Source of the DNA: Setoptus koraiensis
Lineage: Eukaryota > Arthropoda
Assembly (NCBI GenBank): GCA_048013815.1
Contig: CM106586.1
Location: forward strand, 14,446,001-14,510,000
DNA: 64,000 bases
Direction of reading: 5' to 3'
Below, piece after piece: positions 11,795-22,141 of this stretch. Each line of letters opens with the position of its first letter. Position 1 is the stretch's first letter. The notes below the pieces were generated by a model. It searched no databases. It was not told the origin of the DNA and was given only the letters and a program-made list of their open reading frames with translations. The position numbers and the translations under genes were made by a program.

Positions 11795-12415
11795 TGCATG
11801 GACGAGCAATAGGATATCGATCTTGACCAACTCACAATAAATTGATAGTAACGAGTGTAATTAATGAATATATATTCTGGAAAAAAAATCAACATAAAAG
11901 AATCATTATGAATAATAAAAGTCAGTATCGCGCGTGTTGAATCGATGTTAACAAATAGTAAATTCGAAAAAACCACCTCGCAAACCTGGGAGGTCATGCG
12001 CAAAAGGAAATGTTCTCACTTGGGGTTTCTCTTGATTCACAAAGAATACCAAGTGCGTATTTGGCTCGCGCGCAGCGTTGGCCCGGGCCTCCGTTCTTGC
12101 TCCTATTGGGCCCCCGAAAGCCTTGTGGGCACAGCGAACACTTGGTCTCTTGGCAATTCTTGTTTGAGGAAAAGAAGCGGTCAGATCCATGTATTTTTGA
12201 TTTAAATTTGAGCATTTCGCTTCATTATAAGTTTATTCTCTTGCAACCAACCGGTTTATTTAGGTGAGTCAACAACTATAACGGCGTCCGTCTGGGTCAC
12301 AACGACAGCATAATCGCCGAAATGAATATCATCTAGACAATCAACGAGAAGCTCGCTTTGGGATCCAGATAAATCACCATCTGAAGGGGGCCACACACAG
12401 AGTCCAAAAAAAGGA
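11795..12415. other. Intergenic region between CUL1 and the CUB-domain gene
   Basis: 620 bases between two genes on the same strand. AATAAA signals at 11836-11841 and 11914-11919 probably serve CUL1. A GC-rich patch at about 12060-12130 differs from its AT-rich surroundings and is bracketed by an 8-bp inverted pair (ACCAAGTG near 12048, CACTTGGT near 12139). Overlapping short frames on both strands there show no known protein. Confidence 0.55.
11836..11841 (+). terminator. Candidate poly(A) signal of CUL1
   Basis: AATAAA, 42 bases after the CUL1 stop codon; a second AATAAA follows at 11914-11919. Confidence 0.6.
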
Positions 12416-15195
12416 ATGAGGATGTTGAGCCGACAGGAGAATTTGTTAAAATTTTTATGTTTCTGCACTTCACTATCATTGTGCTTTCTCACTGTGGCTG
12501 TTGTACACACTGTGGCCAGCTCTTGCAACCAAATATTTGTATCTCAGCCTGGCGGGCCTCGTCATGGCCAATTTAGATCGCCAATACGAATGACGAGAAA
12601 CCTTAGTGGAAACATAACACGGAGTTACTTCACCCAGTGCGTATACAAGTTCGTTGCCGGACCGGGCGAACGTGCCTACGTTAATTTCACTTCTTTTCAA
12701 TTGCGTGACTCAGAGCCCTCGTGCAATAGAGAGTACATGGACATATTCATTCAATTGAATGACGCAAACAATATTGATGATCAAGTGACCTCGTCACCTT
12801 TATCGGGCCGATATTGTGGTACAGTTACGCCCAGGCCTCGCATATCGCTATTCCGAGTGCTGGTTCTCAGCTTCCATACGGACCTTGCTCCGCTATACGA
12901 CAGGCCGTTATTCTCTGGCAATTATGAATTTATAAGCGCACACCCATATGAGCAAATAGAGTCTAGTGAATCAAATCAACTGTGTCATTACACAATCAGG
13001 AGCAATCTAAAGAAAGAGGGCGAATTCCAATCGATAACATATCCGGGCGTTTATGCGAAAGGACTGAAATGTTCCTATAGGCTGTTGGGCGAAAATGGCC
13101 AAAGAGTGAGGCTAGAGTTTCTTGATTTTGATCTCTATTCCGGCGGTCCTCATTGCCCATTTGATGTTGTTAAAATCTACGACGGCTCAAATGAATCGGC
13201 GCCTCTCATTAACACTCTTTGCGGTAGTCACAGGAGTCTGGTTATTTATTCATCTAACCAAAATCTGTTAGTGACATTCACAACATTGCCCAGAGAGACG
13301 GATGTCCAAAACAGAGGCTTTTCGGCTTATTTCGAGTTTAGCGACAGATTTGTCGGTCTGGATTTCATATCTCAAAATGATGGCAAGCACATACGTGGTT
13401 CAGAGTGCGACCAAAGAATCATCAGCCATCGTGGCTCCACGGGCACTATTATATCACCCATTAGCACATTTCATCCCAACACAATATGTCGCTATATATT
13501 TGAGGGTCTACAAAATTCATTGGATTACGAGCGGGTTGCGTTGCGTTTTCTCGAGTTTGATTTAAAGCAAATTACAAACGCCTCAACGAGTAGCTCCTCT
13601 CCTGTGACCACTGTGGCCTACGCTGGCCAATCCGGCAATGTCACGTCGCTCATGTTAGCTGAACCGCCATCGAGTAGTATGAACATGACTCAGGATCAGT
13701 GTCCCGATAATTATGTCAGAATATACACCGAGGAACAGAAACCTGATCAAAAACAGGATCCAAATGACTATGATTATGTTTTTTGTGGCAACACAACCAG
13801 TGATATACCCAGCACTATAGAGAGTGACGCAGCCTCGTTGTTGATGGAATACAACAGCGGCTCAATAACCGGCGCTTTCTTCAAGGCCAACTACAGTTTT
13901 CTAGTCGACTACCGTATACCAGGAACTCAAGCACCACCGGGTTGTAGCTATACCTATACGAGTGATAGTATAAAATCTGGGTCTATCAATTCGCCCCGAC
14001 ACCCATCGTATTATTTAAACAATATTGATTGTGAATATACATTTTATACGAAAGAGGGCGAGATGCTTTTGTTGGAATTCACAGCGTTCAACTTGAATGA
14101 AACAAGTCTTAAAGGGGCACCAGGCTACAATGAAGCGTGCACCAATGAAGATCGTGTTGAAATCTATGAGATGCAATGGGACAATAGTAATCAACATCAA
14201 TTAGCTCAACCAATGAAATCTATAGGTGTCTATTGTGGCAACACGGCACCAGGTCCTTTGATGCGCTACAAGCCTATCATGATTTTATTCAAGACGGATA
14301 AGAGTAGGGTGGCCTATGGCTTCTCTGCCACCTATACATTTTATCCTGTCGAACGGCTCAAGACACACGAGTTTCAAACGCGCTGTGGTGGCTTCATATC
14401 GACGTTGAACCAAAAAATATACAATGGCACAATTGTCAATCCGGAAACTTATAGACCGGAAACGTATGTGAAACGTCATCACTACTGCCAATGGAATATC
14501 ACTGCCAGATCACAGCACAAAATTATGTTGCACTTTGAAAAGTTTGCAATAGAAGGAAGCCCAGCATTTTGGGGCTGCCCAAATGTGATAGTCAGAATAA
14601 GCTCAAGTAACACCGACCATTCTTTAGAACTATGTGGCACTCTGGACTCTATAGCGAATTCGTCACGTCACATAATCTCTAGCTCAGAATGGATGGCAAT
14701 AACGTAAGTTGCTTCTATTCAATCCTGAACATATTACCCCAATTCCATCTTGAACCAATTCTGCTTCGTAGACACAAGTCTAAACAAGAAATTCTTATCG
14801 TTTGATTGCAACACATCGCAATACACAATAGGTTTTTATCAACTAGAACAGCTAGCGGCTCAAGTGGGTTCAAAGCTCATTGGACAGAAATAGTGTCGCC
14901 CAATATGAATGGCGACACTTGCGACAATGCTTTCAGATGCAAAAGATCCTCTTATTGTTTGCAAAACAATTTGTTGTGTAACAATGTGGAAAACTGTGGA
15001 CCTTGGGATAGAAGCGACGAGGAGGACGAGATTTGTGTAGTTAAGCCTGCCAAGTTTAACTGGATGCAGAATGGACTTGCGTTTGCATTTATTTGTTTAC
15101 TACTAATCATCATAGTTGTTTGTTTTATCTGTAAGAGGGCTACCGCACGATCAGATATGAAACCTTTCGGGTCTTACCAAAAAAGTGGCAATTAA
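12416..15195 (+). CDS. lev-10: LEV-10-like membrane protein: five CUB domains, LDLa, one TM (2 exons)
   Basis: Exons 12416-14703 and 14832-15195 join in phase (AC|gtaagt to cacaatag|G), giving 883 residues. The short intron interrupts the last strands of CUB domain 5. Order: signal peptide (residues about 10-35); CUB1 from C37; CUB2 (CHYTIRS... to SAYFEF); CUB3 (CDQRIISHRGSTGTIISP... to FLVDY); CUB4 (CSYTYTSDSIKSGSINSP... to TYTFY); CUB5 (CGGFISTLNQ... to FKAHWTEI); one LDL-receptor class A repeat (CDNAFRCKRSSYC ... DRSDEEDEIC); a transmembrane helix (LAFAFICLLLIIIVVCFIC); and a tail of about 20 residues. This is the domain order of C. elegans LEV-10, which clusters muscle acetylcholine receptors at the synapse. 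Role by analogy: postsynaptic receptor aggregation. The tail is very short, so further 3' exons or isoforms are possible. NETO-type proteins have only two CUB domains and fit less well. Confidence 0.87.
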
Positions 15196-15658
15196 TCTGG
15201 GCTTTTGCGTGCACAATCATGTGCGTTACAATTCCTTCATTGATCAATGTCACGATATAGATATTCAAGTATAGACAGTGTAAACAATGTTTACCACAAC
15301 AAGGTAAACAGAAAAATTAATATAAGAAACTGGACGGTGTTACTGTCCAATATTGATATAGAATACATATCACGCATGGTAGTAAATATTTGTTGTCGCC
15401 TTCTTCGAATTCTTCCCTATCCAGTGCACCCATTAACAAGTCATGTGTGGCGTGTCTAGACTCTAGACGCTTCAGTTGGCTGGTTGTTCCGGCTGAACGT
15501 TGTTATCTCACAATGACAAATAGAAATGGAAGAATTACCAGTGAATAGATATTGATCTAACAGATAAAGTTATCCAGCTCGAACGGATAGTCTCAATTCG
15601 ATAGTTTCCAATGCTGCGAGTGCGACACTCATCATAGTGCAAATAAGAAACAATAAAA
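15196..15658. other. Intergenic region between the CUB/LDLa gene and the receptor-like gene
   Basis: 463 AT-rich bases with no recognisable coding content. It must contain the 3' end of the upstream gene and the promoter of the next one. AATAAA at 15651-15656 touches the start codon of the next gene, so its use as a poly(A) signal is uncertain. Confidence 0.5.
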
Positions 15659-17653
15659 ATGTTAATAATGCAGGACAGTCTCGATATTGCATTTAATTTC
15701 TCCCTGAAATTCAATCAGATCATTATGGACGATTTTATTTTTCCATTCACGAACGAAGGTTCGTTTTTGACACATTTACTACCTCACTCAAATAAAAAGT
15801 CTAGTTCATTGATGACAGGCAAAATCTCACACTTCCTGCGTGAAAAAGTTGTTGCAAAGATTCATGAGAAGAGACATACAATTGCTCGCGTCAGAGGAGT
15901 AATTTTATTAATCTACATTTATAGACAGTATTTGTTAGTTATAGCAAACTCCACAGAGAGATTATATACCCTAGGCGATCTGGTATACTATGATCCTCGA
16001 TCTAGACTAGTCAACAGCGTATTGTTGTCTGTTTGTTTGGCTGCGTTATTTTTCTTGATGCTTACGTGTTCCATAGAAAACAACGAGTTAAACTGGATAT
16101 TCCAATTCATACCGGAAAATCCAACAAGCGGGTCCGATAAACATAAAGATGATCAAGATTGTAAAAAAGGAACTCATGAATCGAAACAATTACAGACTAG
16201 AGATCACAATATTTACAGTGATCATATTACGATGTCACTTCCCCAATCGCGACAGCGAAATGGCACACGAACATCAACAAGTTACTTGAAAGATAGAGAT
16301 TATAAAGAATTCCCTTGTTGTGACCCTAAGCTCGTGTGGTCTCCTTCTTGGAAACTAATACTAGCGGCCAAATATTTAGCTTTATCAATAACAACAGTAT
16401 CACTAGGTAGCCCATTGATAATGTGTTCTTTCTGCGCCATCAGAAACCATTTTGTTGGTCCTCATCCATCAATTCCACTGAAAGGATATTTGATTACCGG
16501 ACATATTCTCTTCGAAGTTTGTATTATGACATCCAATGCATTGAGATGTTTGCTGATCACCAATTTCTATTACGATAACATTTCGAAACTCCATCGGGAT
16601 ATCAGCACTATTATAGATGATAATAGTGCCGATATCCCGATAGGTGAGCACCGGGAAAAATTCAACGGTCGATGGAAGCGCTCTAGTAGATATCGTTATA
16701 GTTTAAAGCAGTTTGAAGAGTCATCCTACAAACTAAAAAAAGTGGCTTTACAAAATCTAGGCAGTAACTACGGCAACCAAAATCAAGAGTCAAATGTTTC
16801 TGAATTCCGACTTGAAACTACAGCAAGACAACCTAGTTTTTCTAGGCATTCTGGTTTTACTCGTGTTCAAAATTCGGTAAAACCTCGAAAGGAGTCGAGT
16901 TATTCATCTGAAATGCCATTTGAAGTTTCGAGCAGGACAGGCAAGGTCGTATCCGGTAATGACGAAAATGACGACTTGTGGCCAACTTTTAAACTGATAG
17001 GCGAGCTACTTCGCAAACTGAAAGAAAGTAACGATATTTGGAAGAATTACTTTGCTCTAGAATTACTATATCGAATAGAGGTAAACGTATTGTGCACATT
17101 TATTTTGAGTATCGATAAGGAAGTTTTTGGTTTTATACTAGTACTGATCTTCACTGGTATCAATTCGAGTTTTATAATTTTCTTCTGGTTTGTAGCTTAT
17201 CGAGTGAACAATCAGGTTAGTATTGGTCTCATATGGGTCATATCTTTACCATCTTCTCTCTTGATCATCACACAAGCGATCTAACGCCCCCGCGAAAACT
17301 TTTGTAGCTCTTTCTGTTGTATAATCTGCTGTTGAAACGACAACATTTAGTGTCTCATTTTCATAGAAAGAGATTCTTGGGTCTATGCGAAAGATTTGAG
17401 GGTAGCCGGGTTGGTTTTACCTTTCTGGATACATTCCTCATAACAAAACGAAGTGGTCTCAAAGTGAGTGATCTAATCAGCAATCAATTTATAATCCGAC
17501 CGAAATCTAGAACCAGTCAATGACGGATTCAGAATTTGAATTTTCCATATTAACAGTTAAAGCTCTAATTCGTTCGCTGATATTTAGATGATTGGCTGGC
17601 TGGTGTCAGGATTCGTCTTGGTGACTGTTAGTATGAGCGATAAGCTCTATTAA
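15659..17653 (+). CDS. Gustatory-receptor-like seven-TM protein (3 exons)
   Basis: Proposed exons 15659-17215, 17371-17463 and 17588-17653 are joined by two phase-0 introns (CAG|gttagt to aaag|AGA; AAA|gtgagt to tttag|ATG), giving 571 residues. Hydrophobic segments: VILLIYIYRQYLLVIA; SVLLSVCLAALFFLMLTCSI; LALSITTVSLGSPLIMCSF; ILFEVCIMTSNALRCLLI; VFGFILVLIFTGINSSFIIF; SLIFLDTF-like region around VGFTFLDTFLITKR in exon 2; and IGWLVSGFVLVTVSM in exon 3. Short C-terminal exons in phase 0, an FTF-type segment and a last helix are the known pattern of arthropod gustatory receptors, which are ligand-gated channels of chemosensory cells. Two polar loops (about residues 155-225 and 330-440) are longer than usual. 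Sequence identity to a known receptor cannot be judged here, and other mite multi-pass families are possible. M4 or M23 could be the real start. Confidence 0.65.
16593..16641. repeat. Hairpin with 22-bp arms inside the receptor coding exon
   Basis: Left arm 16593-16614 and right arm 16620-16641 are inverted copies with one mismatch (A at 16604 facing C at 16637 in the mRNA) around a 5-base loop. It lies in frame within the receptor-like CDS and encodes part of the loop HRDISTIIDDNSADIPIG. Confidence 0.9.
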
Positions 17654-18314
17654 TTGGTTGATTGGTCCTATTGTACGGCAATTTATATCTTGCGCTGTTG
17701 TCATGGTGAGCATCGATGAGGTTCAATTTAAGGATGAGTGCTACCACGGACTGAAACAGATTTACAAACCTTGTTATTGAGTTCCCTATCAAGGCAGACA
17801 ATGGATGACAATAAATGGATTACGAACACTGATAATATTGTTCGCGCTCAAGCAGTAAGAATATCTTATTAAAATAGAAATTCAGCGCCAATACAATGTA
17901 ACAAATTTGCCTCATGCTCTACAAGAGACTGAGGTAAGTTTCTGTGGCGAATTGTTTTGAAACAAAGCTAAACTTTTCTAGACTAAAGTAGTCAACTATT
18001 GTTGACACTCTAAATGAGATGGGATTCACGGTTTGGCTGGCTTGGGCGAAACGCGACCACTCACAGCCAATGGGCTAGATGGATCAAGCACTCGAGCGAT
18101 CATCCAGAGCCAAGGGCCAAAAGGGCGAGGTGAGGACTAATAATGCGTTAGATTCATTTCTTGAAGCTGAGCTTTCAGTATCTCACCGTTGTAATATACG
18201 TGCAAATAAAGATAAAAAGTTGCTCGAGTTTTAAATCATATCACATTTGTAATTTACAATATGGCAACACAATAGCTGATTCGTTTTTCTCTTATATGTT
18301 TATTCATTTGTTAG
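17654..18314. other. Tail-to-tail intergenic region before GCP3
   Basis: About 660 bases between the receptor-like gene (+) and GCP3 (-), which converge. AATAAA near 17811 could end the receptor transcript, and AATAAA at 18205-18210 on the plus strand is another candidate. No coding content is recognised. Confidence 0.5.
18299..18304 (-). terminator. Poly(A) signal of GCP3, ten bases after the stop codon
   Basis: AATAAA on the minus strand (TTTATT on the plus strand) begins ten bases past the TGA at 18315-18317, implying a very short 3' UTR. Confidence 0.6.
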
Positions 18315-21278
18315 TCAAAAGATCCATTCTAATCTTGAGGTTAACTTTAGCCATTTTTCATGAGATTTTTCAGGAACTTTATCAGGCTTACGTTGTATCA
18401 TGGACTTTAGTTCGGTATCAAATTTCTTATTCATGTCTAAAATGGTCTCTTGGAATTGTCTTAGGGCATGCGGTTCCATTTCCATTGTTGCATCAGTACC
18501 ACCAGGTTGTTGTTGTTGCCTGTTTTTGTTATGTTTCAATTGTTGGCACACTGTATCTGTTATTACGCTGTATTCCATGCATAATACTAACAATTTTGTC
18601 ACATGTTGTAACATGTCTGTTGTAGTTAGCATACTAGCCTGTAGAATGCCGGTGACAAAATCTGAATGTAACTTTATCACATCATCGACGCTCTCGATAT
18701 CATCATTTTTGATTTTACTAATGAAAGAATTGAAATCTGGCTCTATTAATTCAATCATCATGTAGTATAAAAGATTTTGGACAAAATTCAACATCTTTTG
18801 TCTCAGGACAAATGCTAACTCAAAACGGCGATGGACATGGTGCATACGTATCTGCTGCATGGCCTTCCAGGTCCCTTGCAATTGTAGCTCCACATATTTG
18901 CAACTAAATAAATGTCTGAATATCAATTGATAACAAGTTTGGCATTTTTTGTCTATAACAATTGATAGTGGCCATTTAATAGCATACGCCAACACCAATG
19001 CCTCCCAACAATATAGTTGACTAGCGGAAGATAGACAGTAATCTGTCGTCATGTAATGATGAGCTGCATCTTGCAGCTTCGACCCGGCAAACTTGTTAAT
19101 GTTCTGTTGTGGTGTCTTAGTTGAAGCAGGGGCGGTTGTTGTGGCAGTAGATGGTTCACCAATACTGGCTATACTTGCTGTCACAGGGTTAATATTTGTA
19201 TCAACTTTGGCATCACGTATCGCAGAAATAATATTATTTATATGTGACATCTGGACAAATAGTGACTCCGTATTAAACTGGAGCCTCAAATCATCCTTGT
19301 AGGGGTCACGCTCGCATCCGCTTGTTCTAACGGCAAGTTCGAGCAGAGATTCTAGTCTTATATGATCTACATCGTCCATGTTCTTACCTAGCTCTTCTTC
19401 AGCCGTGTCGGTAAATTGTACAAAGAAGTCGCCAGATTCCATAAGGAAGTAACGCTTAATTGAGTGCAATCTACCAATCAAGTCTTTCTCATCCATAAGT
19501 AGATTCAATAGTTCTTTGCTGGCGAATTTGTAGGCTCTTTGTACTCTTTGTTCAAAATAGATTCTAGGCTCTTGAGCGTAGAATAGGGGCTCATAATCTA
19601 ACGGTTTGAAATTTTTCTTTCCATATCGTCTGACAACACAGATGTACTTTCCAGCATCCAATATAGCGCTTCCTAAAGATTCCAGAAATCCTGGAACTTT
19701 TGAGGGAATAGATGTGAATCGTCTCTCACATGATTGATCAGCGTCATCACTATTGTTTATGAGGCCTAATGTTGCTGGATTATTTTGGTGATGGAGACCA
19801 TTGCCATGATTATTATCGTTATTTGAGTTAGAGTTTCCATTTCTATGATTAACATAATTTAACTCGTCATTCTTTCTCTCATTGTCACGAATGAAGAATT
19901 CACCGAATGGATCATCAATCACGCCCATGTACAGCCAGCCATGTAAAATCTCAAAATAAGGTTCACTTGCAGTCCTCATTAAATTTAAACAAAACTCTTT
20001 CACTTTCAAATCGGCACTATAATCAACAATTCTATTGTGCAATATGGAAAGAGTGCCACCACCATATAACCTATCCGTGCACAACCTATCCACTATATCT
20101 TTCAAAGCCTTCATAATGTAATAAAATGGTTGTAATTGTAAGTTCATGATGGATAGTGTCATCTCGTTTCTTCTAGCCGTCGTTTGAACTGAAGATATGA
20201 GAACGAGATAATCTTTGATCAATTCTCTCACGGTGCCCGCTAAAGCTTGATTGACTAATCCAAAGTTGACATCTTCGGCAAAATGAACAATTGTAGAATA
20301 TAATGGACATATGCGAATTATCCGTGTTGCTGACGTATATACTAATTCGTCACCACCTCGTTCAACTCCTATTGTATGTTTGTTACGATTACTAGACGAT
20401 GGTTGCATTCTGATGTATCGTCCTTCTGTGCCTATGAGTACATACAAGAGATCCTCAATGAGAACGGTTTCTTGGTCTCTGGTGGACAAACTGCCCAGTG
20501 GCGGTATAGGGGGTCCCATGTTCCAGTCCATTTTCTTAAAATCTAGTGATAGAAATGAACTGTCCAATAGAAAATTTTTCATTTGAGGATGTAGCATGTC
20601 ATGTTTCCAGTTTTTGTCTTTTGTTTTAGATTTTCGGCTTGCCGGAGTAAGGCCGGTAGCGATAGTTGGTGTGGATAAATTGTGTTGTTTCTGGTGATTA
20701 TGCTGGTGGTCCTGTTGGGGATGAGAACTGGCGACGCTGTTATTCACTGGTGTAAATGGCACTTTAACATGAGTTTGGGTGTTAATGGAAGGGTTAACAG
20801 AAACCCTATTCAGAGGTGTAGTTGTTGGCACTTGGTGAGAAGTAGTAGTGGAAGGATTGAGATATGTTGAGGTGACAGTTGACGAGGCAGTGGTGGCGGC
20901 GGAGGTCGCAGCAGCAGCAGCGGCGGCAGCTTTCTTGTCTGCCAGTTTTCTCTTGATATGTTTGTGCAATTTGAGGAAATTTCTCATTTCTCTATCACTG
21001 TCGACTTTGGCTGCGAATTCTACCAAAGCATCCGTTTCATAGACATTGCTATCCTTGAGATGCTGATATTGTTCGACAAGATTTGATCTACTTCCAACAA
21101 GACTGAGTCTCTCCACTGCAAGTTTAGCGGCGTCTCTCGTGAAAGAGCTGGAAGGGTGTACATGTGTGCTTCCTATCATTCGTTCGGCCAGAGTATAAGA
21201 CAAACTAGCTTGCGTTTGATCTACATCGAATAATTTCATCAATTCATTAACGAGATGATAGATTTCGTATTCGGCCAT
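18315..21278 (-). CDS. TUBGCP3: Gamma-tubulin complex component 3 (GCP3/Spc98 family)
   Basis: Single-exon 987-residue GCP3, a subunit of the gamma-tubulin small complex and ring complex that nucleates microtubules at centrosomes. Seen: an N-terminal helical domain (residues 1-115); an Ala/Thr/His/Gln-rich linker (about 116-220); the GRIP1 entry LLYVLIGTEGRYIRM (about residue 280); the GRIP1 helical body (QALAGTVRELIKDYLVLIS, LQLQPFYYIMKALKDIVDRL, EPYFEILHGWLYMGVIDDP, EFFI); and the GRIP2 region (WPLSIVIDKKCQTCYQLIFR, FVLRQKMLNFVQNLLYYMM, DDVIKLHSDFVTGILQ) ending in KLTSRLEWIF. The WLY-GVI-DP-GEFF block is diagnostic of the GCP2/GCP3 class. Human GCP3 is about 907 residues; the excess is low-complexity linker, including an Asn/His-rich stretch near residues 465-500. 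Divergent from V-ATPase D across an 860-bp shared upstream region. Confidence 0.95.
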   Translation of the reverse strand: MAEYEIYHLVNELMKLFDVDQTQASLSYTLAERMIGSTHVHPSSSFTRDAAKLAVERLSLVGSRSNLVEQYQHLKDSNVYETDALVEFAAKVDSDREMRNFLKLHKHIKRKLADKKAAAAAAAATSAATTASSTVTSTYLNPSTTTSHQVPTTTPLNRVSVNPSINTQTHVKVPFTPVNNSVASSHPQQDHQHNHQKQHNLSTPTIATGLTPASRKSKTKDKNWKHDMLHPQMKNFLLDSSFLSLDFKKMDWNMGPPIPPLGSLSTRDQETVLIEDLLYVLIGTEGRYIRMQPSSSNRNKHTIGVERGGDELVYTSATRIIRICPLYSTIVHFAEDVNFGLVNQALAGTVRELIKDYLVLISSVQTTARRNEMTLSIMNLQLQPFYYIMKALKDIVDRLCTDRLYGGGTLSILHNRIVDYSADLKVKEFCLNLMRTASEPYFEILHGWLYMGVIDDPFGEFFIRDNERKNDELNYVNHRNGNSNSNNDNNHGNGLHHQNNPATLGLINNSDDADQSCERRFTSIPSKVPGFLESLGSAILDAGKYICVVRRYGKKNFKPLDYEPLFYAQEPRIYFEQRVQRAYKFASKELLNLLMDEKDLIGRLHSIKRYFLMESGDFFVQFTDTAEEELGKNMDDVDHIRLESLLELAVRTSGCERDPYKDDLRLQFNTESLFVQMSHINNIISAIRDAKVDTNINPVTASIASIGEPSTATTTAPASTKTPQQNINKFAGSKLQDAAHHYMTTDYCLSSASQLYCWEALVLAYAIKWPLSIVIDKKCQTCYQLIFRHLFSCKYVELQLQGTWKAMQQIRMHHVHRRFELAFVLRQKMLNFVQNLLYYMMIELIEPDFNSFISKIKNDDIESVDDVIKLHSDFVTGILQASMLTTTDMLQHVTKLLVLCMEYSVITDTVCQQLKHNKNRQQQQPGGTDATMEMEPHALRQFQETILDMNKKFDTELKSMIQRKPDKVPEKSHEKWLKLTSRLEWIF

Positions 21279-22141
21279 ATCGATGCGGCGATGAGTGCGT
21301 GTGTGAGTATAAATACTAAAATTAATAATAAATAAATAGAGATAGCTGGCCTGAATCCTCGTTCCCTCTGGCTTGTATATACAGATCTATTAATTAGTAA
21401 TAATAGTTGTTCAGTTACGATAGCAATAATAATAATAGTAATAATAATTATACCAGAGCATAATGATAATAATGATGATAATAATAATAATAGAAAATGG
21501 AACTGTTTGTTGCCAACGCCAATTAGCTAACGGACGAGGGCATCATATGCTATGATGAGCGCGAAATTTGTAACGCATAGAAACCTGGTGATCAGGGGAG
21601 GTGGGGAGGGGTCCTCCCCGCGGGTGTTTTACATTCCGTTTCCCGTTTGCAAAGGGGCATATCTTCGATGACGAATGAAGACCAACAATTGATTTTATGT
21701 GATTTAATTGATATCCAAACCGTACCTGTATCACCGCTTCCGCCATCTCTTTCTTGCACAATATATAGCCCCTTGACGGGATGTCCCACCTTGCACGGGA
21801 AGCGCCCCACTCTGCAATCTGGGAGAACGGGACTTAATGGGAGGTCGTCTCCCATCAAGGTTTCGAAGCGTTACGAATTTCGCGCTCATCGCAGCATATG
21901 ATGGCTTCCCCCTTAACAAATTCGTCTTGGCGTTTGCATCAAACAGTTTGCGATGACAGTTCTCTATACAATTAATATTATTACTATCACTATGCTTTGG
22001 TGTAATTATTATTTTTGCTACTCTTGTAATTGAACAACTATAATTACTAATTAATAGATCTGTACATATACGCCAGAGAGAAGAACAAGACTTCAAGCCA
22101 GCTATTATCTCTATTTATTATCAATTTTGGTATTCAGTAAC
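21279..22141. other. Shared upstream region of GCP3 and V-ATPase D
   Basis: About 860 bases between two divergent start codons, so both promoters and 5' UTRs lie here. The GCP3-proximal part is rich in ATA repeats (about 21310-21495). A 363-bp element with terminal inverted repeats (21541-21903) occupies the centre. Confidence 0.75.
21541..21903. mobile_element. Non-autonomous DNA transposon (MITE-like) with about 46-bp terminal inverted repeats
   Basis: The left end (from 21541, catcatatgct...gatgagcgcgaaatt) and the reverse complement of the right end (from 21903) match over about 46 bases with roughly five differences. The interior is GC-rich compared with its flanks and has no transposase frame. 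The exact ends and target-site duplication are ambiguous: the outermost sequence contains the self-complementary hexamer CATATG at both ends, so either CATATG is the duplicated target or the repeats extend outward to catcat/atgatg. The family is not recognised. Confidence 0.8.

Noticed and set aside
11945-12267. Overlapping frames on both strands in a GC-rich patch between CUL1 and the CUB gene
   Set aside because: Open in several frames at once, which points to composition rather than coding; the flanking 8-bp inverted pair is too short to call a transposon.
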